A stretch of 64,000 bases of DNA from Benincasa hispida (lineage: Eukaryota > Streptophyta > Magnoliopsida > Cucurbitales > Cucurbitaceae): NCBI RefSeq assembly GCF_009727055.1, contig NC_052355.1:7148505-7212504 (forward strand), read 5' to 3'. The notes under the pieces were generated by a model. It had not been told where the DNA came from. It was given only the letters and a program-made list of their open reading frames with translations, and made no database searches. Each line of letters opens with the position of its first letter. Position 1 is the first letter of the stretch. This document shows positions 47,409-59,789 of the stretch, piece by piece. Made by a program: the position numbers and the translations under genes.

Positions 47409-49554
47409 CTACTCCATGGAATCTTGGATTCCCATAAAGCAAGAGGTCCCCTAGATAACAAAGTTTGTTTTACCGAATTTATGTGTCATACAAATGATGC
47501 CCTTACAAACTTTTAAGAATTTGAAAAACAAAGAAAATGTGAAATAATGAAAATTGATAGATTAAAAAAATAAAAGAAAAATAAATGGAACAATGTCATT
47601 AGAGAATGTCTTAGACATGAGAATTTATAGTCTCATCATTAAAAATTAATTAAAAATTAGTTAGAATGTCTGAGCATCTTACATTGCCACAAAACGAATC
47701 GTTCATTTTCACATGGTTGGTATGACATTTTTCATAAATACTGAGCAATAATCAAATATTACTGTGCTGCCACTTATCGCTCACCTCAACTTCCTACCTC
47801 CAAATTGTCCCCTTCTTCAAGCTTCTTCATCTTCCTTAATCGTTATTGCTATTTCCTCATCAAGGCTCATATTCTAATTACATACTTTAATTTTATGTAA
47901 TTAACTACCCTCATTTGCTCATCAATATTTGCATCTTCCATATGTATGGTTGTGATATGTACATAACAACGACCTTTACAATAGTGAAATAATTAGTATC
48001 AAAGCGATGATCAAGGCTACTCCACCTTCGTCACATACAAATGAAAGAGCTACATAAAAGCAATCCAATTTAAAGCTAAAAAAAATTGGAGTACTTATTA
48101 ACGAGTAGATTAAAGGACAACACAAGATAAAATATTCTCCCATGGACCCATAGTGCTTGCCCACACATTATATATTTAGGAGATAACTTTGAATAAAAAA
48201 GAAAAACTTTACATTATATATATAGGAGATAACTTTGAATAAAAAAATAGAAACTTTGAATCAAATAAGGGATCTTGGTTACGCTCTTAATTAATCAAAA
48301 AGTCTCTTTATGTCTGTCTTTTGTATTGTATTTTAATTTCTAATTAATTTACATGATTATTTTGTTTTACCGTATTAAGTATTTTTGTTTAGGATTTCAT
48401 TATAATTAATCTTAGTATGATTTTTTATTTTTTTTTCTTTTTAAATTAAGCCTATAGACACTGATTAATAGTTTAAAAGAACAAAAAAAAATGGTTATCA
48501 AATGGGCCTATAGCTTAAAAATAAGAAATAAAAAACCAAACGATTATCAAACGGGTTTTAATTTTTGGTTTTTTGTTTGAATTTTTATCTGAAAAATCCT
48601 CCTTGGACCCTATATTTCCATATTCTTAAATTTGAAAAATTTTCAAAGAAGACTTCTAGATATAATTATGGACAATATTATTCTTTTCACGTTGACCAAC
48701 ACAACATTTCTTGATATTTATCGGACACAAATTTTCCATATTTTTCAAGCATTCTTAATGATAGAGGAGAGAGAATTTAACAAATTTTATATTAATTAAT
48801 GTGTTTAAAGGAGAATATGTATTTATTACATAATATTAATTAGTTGGGATTTTTCCCATTTGCAACTAATATGATTTTGAATCCATTTTTCAATTAATAT
48901 GATTTTTCATCCATTTTCACGTGAGAAACATTTTTGCTTTTTCGTTTTTATGTATATATGTGAGGTTTATTTCAAATATATACAATATATTTTAAATATA
49001 TATGAGATTATTCCAAATGTACTTAGAAGATGTATAGAATTAATGTTTCCATAATTTAATTATAGCATCGTCTCTATTGAGTTATATATTTCACATTCTT
49101 TGTCATATGTATACATATATATTTAGTTATTTTCTAAACATATGCCTCATATTATATTATACTAATCGAACTATAAATTAAGATAGATGGATTATCAAAT
49201 TATTTAAAAAAAAAAAAAAAAGACAAACTAAATTCGTAGAGTTCAAAATATACTTGAGGTACCTTGTATAATATTTAAATTTTGGCATTATTATTATTTT
49301 TTTTCCTTTTACCCCTGGATATCCTGCTTAGAGATAAAGACTAAAAATGGAAAATACCGTAAAATCTCGATAACTATGTTTCCGTTTGGTAACAATTTGA
49401 TTTTTTATTTTTATTTTTAAAATTTAAGCTTGTTTCATCTACCTTTCTTACAAAGTTACCAAATGGCCTATACTAATAAAAGTAAATCTAGGTTTCGACA
49501 AATTTTAATATTAATGTTGCTTTTTATTTATATTTATGTAATTATTTTATTATA
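47409..49554. other. 2.1 kb present in copy 1 only; no gene seen
   Basis: This AT-rich stretch separates blocks A and B of copy 1 and is absent from copy 2, where A and B lie 11 bases apart. Part of it (about 47990-48030, TATCAAAGCGATGATCAAGG) resembles 58840-58875. The short minus-strand open frame at 47976-48164 has no support as a gene. Confidence 0.5.
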
Positions 49555-50167
49555 CCTATTATGTTGGGCAAGGTAAACATTTTGCAATTAATATATTTGG
49601 TTTTGGGGATTTTTGATCATGGATAGTTTTAAATATTATCAAAAGTGTGTAAACCTAAATATTAAAATGATTTATAATCAAACACCTTAGTTAAAAAAAG
49701 TAATTATAATTTAACCACTTAAACTAAAAGCCCACATATTCTTTTTCTTTTTTGGTATATTAAAAGGGATAATGTACATATAGTTTATTAGTACAATATA
49801 CTCTCATACACTCATGTTATGAGGGAAGATTATTTTATTAACCTTGATTATTTTATGTTATTAATCATAGTTAATACATTCATGTATTTCGTGATAAGAC
49901 GTATATGGATAAATGAAGTAAAATAATGTTAAAAGTTAACGAAGCTAGCTAGTACCCTAATATTTATAATTAGAATTAATTGAGTTGACAAAATTTGAGA
50001 GAAATTGAAAATAGATCAAAGAAAGAAAATTAGAATAACACAAACATATTAGATACTATCATTATTTTAGTCTGGCTATTGCCATTTTCATATAAGATAA
50101 ACAACAATGCTCCTTATTTCTATAAATATAGAGCATATTATTGTGAAGTAGAGAGAGTAGTCCTATA

Positions 50168-50473
50168 CTAGTTGTATTTGAGGACTGGTTCAAAAGAGAC
50201 AAGGTTATAACCATAAATAAAATGCCGTATTATCTCGGTCACATATGTCCAAACAATTTCATCTCCCGTTTTAGCTTCTATCACAAGAATATAGGTGGAC
50301 TGTATACGAATTTCAACAATTGGCGTCAGACCGTTCACTACACGAATGAAATCTAAATTATCCTTTTCTTTCTCGTTATGTTTACACACTGCAATCTTTC
50401 CAACTTCTTGCACACATTCGCGATTGATATCCTCAATCGGTGTTAGAGGAGTCATTATTCTCTCATCACTCAT
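50168..50473 (-). CDS. Cystatin-like (phytocystatin-fold) small protein, 101 aa
   Basis: A single-exon open frame starting MSDERIMTPLTPIEDINREC and continuing VQEVGKIAVCKHNEKEKDNL, the cystatin alpha-helix block (plant consensus LARFAV-like). It is followed by FIRVVNGLTPIVEI, TYILVIEAKTGDEIVW (core beta strand) and a terminal YGYNLVSFEPVLK. The order and length fit one phytocystatin domain, resembling small cucurbit cysteine-protease-inhibitor-5-like proteins. The papain-binding loop, normally QxVxG, here reads TPIVE, and the second-loop Pro-Trp is absent. Strong protease inhibition is therefore doubtful. No signal peptide is visible, suggesting a cytosolic protein. TATA at 50551-50558 supports transcription. 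A frameshifted duplicate lies at 56500-56806. Confidence 0.82.
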   Translation of the reverse strand: MSDERIMTPLTPIEDINRECVQEVGKIAVCKHNEKEKDNLDFIRVVNGLTPIVEIRIQSTYILVIEAKTGDEIVWTYVTEIIRHFIYGYNLVSFEPVLKYN

Positions 50474-50550
50474 ATTGGAATACTTTTGGTAGATACTTAA
50501 TTAGAAGATATTTGTAAGTGTGATTTATTCATGATTATTTATAATTTCAG

Positions 50551-50558
50551 TATTTATA
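50551..50558 (-). promoter_or_regulatory. TATA box of the cystatin-like gene
   Basis: The minus strand reads ACTATAAATACTG about 80 bases before the ATG at 50473. The same context is kept in the duplicate near 56888-56895, so both copies inherited the promoter. Confidence 0.6.
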
Positions 50559-51586
50559 GTTGTAGTTCAACGCTCTAGATAGTAAAATTATCTGATAGAT
50601 AGATTGAAATCTCGTGTTTTAGATTATGAATGAAAACGAGGAGCTGACACATCTTCTATAGACTAAGAGATAAGTTTGAATCAAATTCGTTCTTTTGTAT
50701 TCATGGTTGTCTTAGTCAAACAATCTACCTTTTTGTGATTAGACTAGTCTATTGGTAATGTAAATAAATTAACATGATTATTTTGTTATATATATTATTT
50801 AAAACTATAATATAAATTTTAGTTTACTATAACATAATTTTTTATGTGCTATATTATTATTTTAATTTAATAAAATTGAATTGAGTTTTTAACCTTAAAT
50901 ACTATATTTATTATAAAAAAATAATATAAATACACTTGGTTCTTTATTTTTGGATTTTCAGTTTTTGGTAATTTTTAAAAAACATGCATGTCTGTTTTCT
51001 AATTAAGTTTTGTATTTTCTGATATTTAAAACCTTTTTATTTAGGTCCCTGTGTGGTAACATATTTAGTTTTTTTTTTTTCTTTTTGAAAATTAAGTCTA
51101 TTTTATCTATATTTCTTATAATGATTTTCATATTTCTTGAGTACAATAGTTGAATTCTTAGCCAAATTCCAAAAACAATAACAACTTTTTGAAAGTTAAT
51201 TTTTTTAGTAATCACAACTTTTGATTTTTTAAATCATTGGTGAAAAGTAGATAACAAATGAAAAAATTTGAAGATGGAATTAGTGTTCATAGACTTGATT
51301 TTCAAAAACAAAAACAAAAATAAAAAATTTAATGGTTACCAAACGGGACCTAAGAAATTCTAAAACCCAATTTATTATTTTTTTTAAAAAAATAGAGTTT
51401 ATTGTAACAAAACTCTAATAAAAATGGTACTGTTTGTGTCGTCCTTGTACGGATTCGAACCCCATTCCCAAACTTTTTTGTCACTTTAAATTTTCCATTA
51501 CATTATAATTTTCACTCTTTTAAATGTGGAATGGTTAATAATGTCTCTTTTATATGTTGAATGGTTAATAATGTTGAATATATATA

Positions 51587-51778
51587 TATTATTTAAATTA
51601 GAAATCAAATAGGATTTAATATGAATATTACACAAGTAAAATCATTACTTAAGAAACACGTCACACTCCGCCCTAGATTACCCTCCGAGCCTAGGAAAGG
51701 ACATGACTGCAGCAGTTATCAACACTTTTATGGACACTTACTGCCTAATAACTCTTGCGGAAATAACTCTGATACCAA
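51587..51778 (-). other. Start of retroelement internal region with Met-type primer site
   Basis: On the minus strand TTGGTATCAGAGTTATTTCC directly follows the LTR end at 51779. It is a near-perfect initiator-tRNA-Met primer site (TGGTATCAGAGC). About 170 bases of leader follow, containing GGAGGGTAATCTAGGGCGG, before AT-rich flanking DNA begins near 51610. The rest of the element is missing. Confidence 0.7.
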
Positions 51779-52261
51779 TGAACAAATTCAACAACCAACT
51801 GATTAAGTAGGCCCATTTTATTACAACAATGTAGTGTTTATACAAATCCAAGACTTGGTTACAAAGTTTACAACAACTATAAAACCCTCTGGAAGTGTAA
51901 CTGTGGCTTGTGGCAGACTTTGACCTTAGCAGCACCCTGGAACTCCTCACATTTCGCTACCTGAGAAGAAAGACATAAAATAACAGAATGAGCTTCACAA
52001 AGCTCAATGAGTGGTAAGCAACCTCTAGAGTCTATTTCAACTCATAAAAACAAGCATATCATAAATACGAGGTTATATTCAAACCTCTGCCTTGAGTGAG
52101 TCTAGTCTCAACTCTATCTACACACACGGTAGATAGCTAAACTGATAACTACTTAAATGAGTATGTTGTCTACCTACACACAAGGTAGATAGATAACTGT
52201 TACTAAATACAACGCTTACTCTTTATGTTTCCTTTTTCTCCTATGTCTCCTATGTACACAT

Positions 52262-52440
52262 AGCTCCCCACGCATAGGCTCAGAAACTAGGCTCGTCAGC
52301 CTTCTGACCATCCCATACGAGGATCCTCCCACAGGCTCAGGAATTAGACCTCTCGGTCCCCTGACCATCCCGTGAGGTTTTGCTTTTGGGCTCAGGAACT
52401 AGGTCTATTGACCCCCTGACCATCCCGGTCACATAATCTC
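52262..52440. repeat. About 61-bp tandem repeat, 3 copies, inside LTR
   Basis: Three copies of a unit with core GGCTCAGGAACTAG...CCCCTGACCATCCC. Spacing is about 58-64 bases. Confidence 0.75.
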
Positions 52441-53447
52441 ATTCTCACGCTAGATACTCATTCATAACATAAGCATATACAATTTACTCTAAAAGATATG
52501 CTTTAGGACTTAAAGGAAAATACCACTCACCTTGGTCATTAGGAACCTTTCTCTCAAGAAGTTCCTTGGTCACCTCGGGCTCCCTTTTGAACCCTACGAT
52601 CCATATTCAACTTAAAGCTCAGACTACTCATAGTTTTAGGATTTATCTCAAGATACTTCCTTCTACAAATATGCTCTAAAATGTCTCAGGAAGCTTACCT
52701 CAAAACCTTAGCTTATAACTCCTCGTGGTTTGGTCGGAAACATCAAAAAATAAAGACTGGCTCAGATTATCCGACAGCTCGACCCTTCTGACTTGTCCTC
52801 ACTTTCCAGCCAGATTCCTTAGAGCTTCTTCTTCGGAAACCTTCCCTGAAAACTAGACTCTCCTAACTTTCATGTGGCTTTGGAATCACTCCAAACGCAC
52901 GAGTATTCTAGGAGAACTTCTCGTCCCAAGTTGATGCTACTTCCTATTTTTTTGTCCGACAACATCTCCCCTCTTAGAACCTCTTGACCAATGCATGGTC
53001 TTACCATCAATGCATAGCCTCCTCCCAATACACTCTTCTTTATGTCCTTTGAAGAGAATTTGAGTTCTCATCTAAAGTCTTTGGCCCTATTTATAGGCGT
53101 CCAAGATTGCTCTAAGGTGGATACCTTCTACTTGGCCGCATGTCCAAGTGTCTCTTCCTTACACTATTAAACCTAAGGTGTCTTGCTCCCCTCTTACCAA
53201 CGCATAGCCCTCAACTTTGCATGTCTTCTTATGCATCCACTTTATTTGCTTAAGGCTTAAGATTTCTTCTCAATAAGCCACATGTTTGGATGACTTCCTT
53301 GAATGCGTCCATCCTTCATATGTGTTCATCCTTCATAAGCGTTCATCCAACTTCATATGCGTTCAACTAGGATAATGACCAACACTCCTTCAATGCATAC
53401 TACTAGCTTGTCCTATGCGCCTACATGCCTTTGGATGTCCAATGTGT

Positions 53448-53545
53448 AGCACATCACTAACGCATAGCACATCACCAACTCATAGCACATCACCAACGCA
53501 TAACACATCACCAATGCATAGTGCATCACCAACGCATAGTATCAC
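53448..53545. repeat. 18-bp tandem repeat, 5 copies, inside LTR
   Basis: Consecutive units of consensus AGCACATCACCAACGCAT with one to three changes each. There are no spacers, so it is not a CRISPR array. Confidence 0.85.
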
Positions 53546-53559
53546 ATTGTCGCATCCAT

Positions 53560-53900
53560 CTCATCCATCGCATCCATCGCTGCTTACCATCGCATATCCC
53601 TGCCGCGTCCATCGCTTTCATCACTACTTACCATCGCATCCATCGTGCAACATCACCGCATGCCATCGCATCCATCGTGCAACATCACCGCATGCCATCG
53701 CATCCATCGTATCCATTGCATCCATTGCTGCATGCCATTGCATACTACCAACGCATTCCTTCGGCCACATCTCAGCATGTCATCAAAGCATAGCGTTGCC
53801 ATATGTCATCGACGCATAACACCGCCGCATCCATCGTGCAGCATCGGTGCATACTGCATCGACGCATACCCTCGCCGCATGCCTCTATCCATCGCATCCA
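53560..53900. repeat. CATCCATCGCATCCATCG-type satellite inside LTR
   Basis: Irregular repeats of CGCATCCAT, including two near-identical 34-bp units with GTGCAACATCACCGCATG at 53626-53710. The open frames across all three frames (His/Ile/Ser-rich) are composition artefacts. Confidence 0.75.
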
Positions 53901-54394
53901 TCGCATCCAACATCCAGCGCCCTTGAACGCGCAACTTGAGGTTGTCGCATACCCGATCAATGCGTGCACGTGCCTCCAGTGCCTTGCGCCCATGTCTGCA
54001 CAACCTAAGGTTGTCGCATGCGTTTTCTAACCTCCCAAATAACCTCTCAAAGTTTAATGACCAACGCATGACACCACACCAATACAAGGCCAATGCATGA
54101 GAAACTCTTGGCAATGCCTCTTGCCAATACTTCGGCCAATCATGCGTCTAACCTTACAAACGCATGGTTGCCTTCTCAACTTATGCGTTAATGTCTCCTA
54201 ACACTTAACGCATGGGTCCTTTTGATCTTACACTTAGTCAAATTTCACCAATTAAAACTTAACTCAAAACTACTCAAGGAAAATCTATTTAACACTTAGA
54301 AATTTCCTTCACTTCAACATAGGATTTAACTTTCACTTAGTTAATTTCCTTAACCACCTGCTTAAGTAGGAAAAATGAAAATCCGGGTTTCACA

Positions 54395-54737
54395 AAACAT
54401 GATAATAAATTAAGTAAATATAAAATAACATAATAATATTTTAATAAAAACATATTGGAGATCGATCTCGGACTCCCAAAGAATCGATTTCTCACCTCAA
54501 GAATTTCTAGAAAATCGGACTCCCAAATTTCCTAGATTCTGTTATCGGAAATTTTAGAACAACATCCTTAAAACAAATGTTTAGGAAAAAAAGATTAAAC
54601 TCATTTAATAAAACTCAAAAGGAGTTAATTTCAAGGACTTGAAAATAAACATAAAAGTGTTGAAAATGCTACAGAAATTTTAAATAAAAACAACAATATT
54701 AATTTAAATATGCAAAATTTGACAAAATATACAATTT
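54395..54737. other. Intergenic, nothing recognised
   Basis: Contains GATCGATCTCGGACTCCC and mirrored AGAAATCGATTT-like text but no gene or complete repeat. Confidence 0.4.
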
Positions 54738-54967
54738 AACAATCTTGGAGTCTGTTCGAGCGTTCATGATCAAGGGAGATTGAAGATGAGTCTTCAAAGG
54801 TATGTTAATTTCTATCCATTGATATGTAGAAAAGCATGCTGTAATTTCAGTTTTGTGTATAGCTTGTTGTTTCCGTTTGTGACTGTAATTGTGAATATTC
54901 ATATACGATTGAAATTTGGAACGATCCTTCTGCTGCTCATGGATTTCCTCATGTCCGATTTCCTTCA
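54738..54967 (+). mobile_element. 3' end fragment of a copia-type LTR
   Basis: The run TCAAAGGTATGT, AAAAGCATGCTGTAATTT, TGGAACGATCCTTCTGC and CTCATGGATTTCC ends GATTTCCTTCA. This parallels the last 200 bases of the LTR ending at 39327. A (TA)n run follows. No other part of the element is attached. Confidence 0.7.
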
Positions 54968-55492
54968 ATATATATATATATATATACTCCATGAGATTTA
55001 ATATAGTATCTGGGCAAGAGGTCTTGTGTTCAAATCCTATAACGTCATTTCCACTCCAATTAATAATGATTTCCACTTGTTATGTTCTTCTACAAATTTC
55101 AATTCTACGAGTGATATTGACGGAAAATATTAAGCTGTTTAATATAATTAAATTTACTATAACCAATTAGCTTAAGTTTGTGGATAATGAGTTAATTTAA
55201 CAACTCCAACGATGGGAAAGCATGGGAGTCATAATTTTTTAGAATAATTATTATTATATTTAATTTATAATTTTTATTTTTATTTTAATTTTAAAACACC
55301 GTGCCAAAAATATATTAATAAGTCATTTGTTTTTTAGGAATAGTCTAGATAATTGAAAACTTTAGATGCCTTGAATCATAATAGATATATACCTAGAAAA
55401 ATAGATGACCTAACATTTTAGGCGATTGTATTTTCCTTGAAACTAGACGCCTAGAATAGTTTTTAAGAATGTTTGAAATATTTAAGGGTGTC

Positions 55493-55548
<56 letters not shown>

Positions 55549-55622
55549 ATGTAGATAACCATAATCAATTAGAGTCCTAGAATTATTGATATCAAAATTA
55601 CAGATATCTAACATTCTTAGAT
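54968..55622. other. Intergenic with microsatellites
   Basis: Contains (TA)n near 54967-54987 and a run of 50 T at 55495-55544. No gene is supported; the open frames at 54780-55170 overlap the LTR fragment and the (TA)n run. Confidence 0.6.
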
Positions 55623-56199
55623 AACCATGTTTGTTTTGTAGGAATATTTTTTAAGGTATGTGAGAATACTTGGATGACTCTATTGTTTTATAGGATTTCT
55701 ACTTTGGAATGTCTTATATAATTAATTTAACATAATTTGAACTTATATAACCTATTTATTTTTATTATTTTGAATTTCTTTTTAAATTAATATAGTTTTA
55801 TTATTTTATTTCTTGTTTTTCTCAACAAAATAATATATATTAATTTAAGAATTTTTATAAAATAAATATTAATTTAAGATTCCTATAAAATGTGTATTAA
55901 TTAAATTAAATTTAAAATTGAATAAAAAATAAAAACAACTACCATATAAAAAAGAAAGTAAAATACATAATTGACATTCTTTATTTTAATTATAAAACAA
56001 AATAAAAAGACGATTGGTATATATATATATATGAAAAAAAAAGGGTTAAAGTATGCTCTCAACCCAAGAATCCAGGAAACCCATGTTTCAGAGGGCATCC
56101 AAAACTCTCAAGATATTCTCAGGATATCCTAGGATGCCCAGATCTTCAAATGTTCAACCATCTAATGTTACTGCATAACAAATGCGATAATCGAGATGT
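55623..56199. repeat. Segmental duplication, block A, copy 2
   Basis: Copy of 46843-47408. It is followed after 11 bases by block B, whereas copy 1 has 2.1 kb between them. Confidence 0.85.
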
Positions 56200-56210
56200 T
56201 CTCAGAGTAT

Positions 56211-57751
56211 CCTATTATGTTTGGCAAAGTAAACATTTTGCAATTAATATATTTGGTTTTGGGGATTTTTGATCATGGATAGTTTTAAATATTATCAAAA
56301 GTGTGTAAACCCAAATATTAAAATGATCTATAATCAAACACCTTACTAAAAAAAAGTAATTATAATTTAACCACTTAAACATATTAGATACTATCATTAT
56401 TTATCTGGCTATGCCATTTTCATATAAGAAAATTAATAATCCCCCTTATTTCTATAAATATAGAGCATATTAATGTGAAGTAGAGAGAGTAATCCTATAC
56501 TAGGTTTACTTGAGGATAGGTTCAAAAGAGACAAGGTCATAGTTACCAACAACATGTCATATTATCTCAGCCACATATGTCTAAAAAATTCCATTGCCTG
56601 TTTTAGCTTCTATCACAAGAATATAGGTGTTCTGTGTTAAAACTTCAAAAGTCGACATCAGACCATTCACTACACGATTTGAAAACTAAATTGTCCTTTT
56701 CTTTCTCGTTATGCTTATACATTGTATTCTTTCCAACTTCTTGCACATCTTGGCGATTAATATCTTTAATTGGTACTAGAGGAGTCACTATTTTCTCATA
56801 ACTCATATTGGAATACTTTTGATAGATGCTTAATTAGAAGATATTTATAAGTGTGATTTATTCATGATTATTTATAAGTTCAATATTTATAGTTGTAGTT
56901 CAACACTCTAGACAGTAAAATTATTAGATAGATAGATTGAGATCTCGTGTTTGGATCTAGATTGTACATAAAAATGAGGAGCTGACACTACTTCTATAGA
57001 TTACGAGATAATAGATAGTAAAATTGTTAGATAGATAGATTTAGATCTCGTGTTTGGACCTAGATTGTACATAAAAACGAGGAGCTAACACATCTTCTAT
57101 AGATTACAAGATAAGTTTGAATCAATTTCTTTTAATGTAGTCATGGTTGTGTCCTAGTCATACAATCTATCTTTTTTGTCATTAGACTAGTCTATTGGCA
57201 ACATTTTGAAATATAAATAAATTAACATGATTATTTTGGTATATATATTATTTAAAACTATAATATTAATTTTATTTTACAATAATATAATTTCTTATGT
57301 GCTATATTATTATTTTTATTTAACAAAATTGAATTGAGTTTTTAACCTTAAAAACTCTATTTATTAAAAATATATATATAAATACACTTGGTTCTTTATT
57401 TTTGGATTTTTGATAACTTTTAAAAAACATGTATGTCTGTTTTCTAATTAAGTTTTCTATTTTTTGAATTTTAAAATCATTTTTGTTAAGGCCCGTTTGG
57501 TAATTCATTTAGTTTTTTTGTTTTTATTTTTGAAAATTAAGCTTATTTTATCCACATTTCTTATAATGATTTGCATCTTTTTTGACAATAATAGTTGAAT
57601 TCTTAACCAAATTAAAAAAACAAGAGCAACTTTTTGAAAGCTACCTTTTTTAGTCATATAAAACTTGGCTTGATTTTTTAAATCATTGGTGAAAAATAGA
57701 TAGTAAAGGAAGAAATTTGAAGATGGAATTAGTGTTCATAGGCTTGATTTT

Positions 57752-57787
<36 letters not shown>

Positions 57788-58041
57788 GGTTACAAACGGG
57801 ACCTAAGAAATTCTAAAACCCAATTTATTATTATTTTTTTTAAAATAGAGTTTATCTTAATAAAACTAATAAAAATGGTACTGTTTGTGTCGTCCTTGTA
57901 CGGATTCGAACCCCATTCCCCAACTATTTTATCACTTTAAATTTTCCATTACATTATAATTTTCACTCTTTTAAATGTTGAATGGTTAATAGTGTCTCTT
58001 TTATATGCTGAATGGTTAATAATGTTGAATATATATATATA
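56211..58041. repeat. Segmental duplication, block B, copy 2
   Basis: Copy of 49555-51586, lacking about 320 bases found in copy 1 just before the cystatin-like region. It ends in a (TA)n run like copy 1. An A-run of 30 lies at 57753-57782 where copy 1 has a shorter mixed A-rich stretch. Confidence 0.88.
56500..56806 (-). pseudogene. Frameshifted duplicate of the cystatin-like gene
   Basis: Starts MSYEKIVTPLVPIKDINR at 56806 and matches the intact copy through VQEVGK and KHNEKEKDNL. It then gains one net base near the FIRVV position (span 307 nt against 306) and meets a stop after about 53 codons. Several residues conserved in copy 1 are changed (for example IAVC to NTMY). The original stop position at 56500-56502 is preserved. 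It is a recent dead duplicate. Confidence 0.88.
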
Positions 58042-58199
58042 TACTACACTTTATTTTCATATCAATTATCATTTTTCATTAAAAAAGTTTATCTAAAAAT
58101 TTTTAAACAATTTAAAATTTCAAAGTTAAAATAGTTAAAAAAAATATGAATAAATTATTATTTTACAACAAATATTTGAAAATTCACAACCACTTTCAT

Positions 58200-58257
<58 letters not shown>

Positions 58258-59100
58258 GTAAAGGTGTGACACAATTTCAATTGAAGGATTTGTTTTCTTC
58301 AAATATGAGACTATTTTTGAACTGCTGCAAATAATCTATAAATATATGTGATTTCATATGAATTTAAAAACAGACACAACATACAAAATCATTTTCCTAA
58401 TTCTCATCTCCTTTATATACAATTATTCACACATGGCAAGTGTCCAATTCAATTTGTAGTTAAAGCGTTTTATTAATGGGGTTGTTATATATTTTTATCT
58501 TGGGAGTTGATTGTAAGTTTATGATACCTATGAGCAACATGAGAGAAATCAATGTAAATTTGTTGAGATCAAATTATTTTTTCATCATTTGTTTATTATT
58601 CTATAATCTGTTCTTATAGAAATAAAATTATTTTTCTTGTATTTATTGAACATGTTTTTTAACTCATTTATTCATAATTAATTAGTGTATTCAAAATATT
58701 GATATTGATTTATCATATTGCTTTTTTTTTAAAAAAATAAAATAAAATAAAGAATATAATTTATATTTATATATTAGATAAAAATAAAACTAAAATATTC
58801 ATCCAGAAGTTTTTTAATTATTTTTTAGAAATAGAAATTTGTATCAAAACGACAATCAAGGCTAATACACCGTTGTCCATACACTTTTTTTTTTTTTTTT
58901 TTGGAATATTTTGTTGCCGCATGTGAAAAATATTTTTTATATTGAAAAAGTGACAAAATTTTAAAAATATACCTTGTAAAGAGAAAGTAATTTATATTTT
59001 GGAAATACAATTATTGTTTGGACCTTTAATATTAATATTGTTGTTTTCAAAACTTATTATAAAAATATTTGTTGTCTAAAACTTATTAGAGAAATATTTG
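58042..59100. other. AT-rich intergenic with (TA)n microsatellite
   Basis: A perfect (AT)n run spans 58202-58253. T-rich runs lie near 58720 and 58885. Bases 58840-58875 resemble 47990-48030. No gene. Confidence 0.6.
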
Positions 59101-59789
59101 TTGTTTTGGGAATTCGGGGCTAGAGGTCGAACGTTGAGAACTCGACTAATGTGGAGGTCGAACGTTGAGAAACTCGACGAACAAAGAAAAACTTGAAAAT
59201 AATACATAAGCCGAAACTTCAAACCCTCGAACAGGAGGAAATCTCGCGAATCTCGCTTAGGTTGTCGAAGGTTGAAGTTTCGACACACATCCACCCTCGA
59301 GATTGCAGGTTTATTACTTTTTCTTTTTCCCTCATAGAGGAAATAAAGTAATTGAGATGGTATTACTATATGTATCTGTTGTACTCGAGCTGCTTCTAAC
59401 AACCTATGCATTTTGTTATCATTTCGAATTAGACGGAGTGGGATTGATGTGGGGGGTGGGATTGGCTATATTTCTGGGAGCGAACTCCAGGAGAATATGA
59501 AGCACATGATACAAGTTATGCCTTGGAATGAAAGACAATTCCAAATTAGTTTTTGTCTACGAACAAAAAAAGTAGATCCATAATCAAAAAAAGGTGTTTG
59601 TGATTGTTCCAGAAGAAAATGAAAGCTAGTAATCATTAATGGAAAAAACAACAATAAAACAGAGGGAGAGGCGAGATTAATTGAGGAGAGAGCGAGGATC
59701 TTAGAGAGAGCGAGAGTGAGAGAGCGAGATTGAGAGAGCGAGTAGTCTTCACTTATTTGAACTTTCCATAGAAATATATATAAAAAAAG
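59101..59789. repeat. Short tandem and purine-rich repeats
   Basis: A unit with GAGGTCGAACGTTGAGAA is present twice at about 59124-59178. At 59660-59755 irregular AGAGAGCGAG repeats resemble 15540-15744. No gene is supported. Confidence 0.55.

Larger units (their letters stand above)
49555..51586. repeat. Segmental duplication, block B, copy 1 (carries the cystatin-like gene)
   Basis: Matches 56211-58041, with about 320 bases (near 49726-50045) missing from copy 2. It contains the cystatin-like gene, its promoter and the downstream AT-rich sequence including a GGATTCGAACCCC motif at 51451. Confidence 0.88.
51779..54394 (-). mobile_element. Long LTR, about 2.6 kb, minus strand, satellite-bearing
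   Basis: On the minus strand it starts TGTGAAACCCGGATTTTC (54394) and ends GAATTTGTTCA (51779), followed by a Met-type primer site. No coding domain is present. It holds three tandem repeats: about 61-bp units with AGGCTCAGGAACTAG and CTGACCATCCC (52262-52440), 18-bp units (53448-53545) and about 34-bp units (53626-53710). Only this LTR and the first bases of the internal region remain. Confidence 0.8.

Noticed and set aside
47976..48164. Short hydrophobic minus-strand open frame
   Set aside because: Only 62 codons, in AT-rich sequence, without homologue-like motifs or promoter.
51451..51463. B-box-like GGTTCGAATCC on the minus strand (also at 57902) suggesting a tRNA gene
   Set aside because: The surrounding T-stem has mismatches and no A box, anticodon arm or acceptor stem could be found; it is only part of the duplicated AT-rich block.
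53448..53545. Regular 18-bp direct repeats that might suggest a CRISPR array
   Set aside because: The units are contiguous with no unique spacers, lie inside a plant LTR and diverge from each other.
53415..53926. Overlapping open frames of 90-134 codons in the satellite
   Set aside because: They are open in all three frames because of the CATC/CGCAT repeat composition and have low complexity.
58202..58253. Perfect inverted AT stretch that could be a cruciform or replication origin
   Set aside because: It is an ordinary (AT)n microsatellite; nothing else supports an origin.
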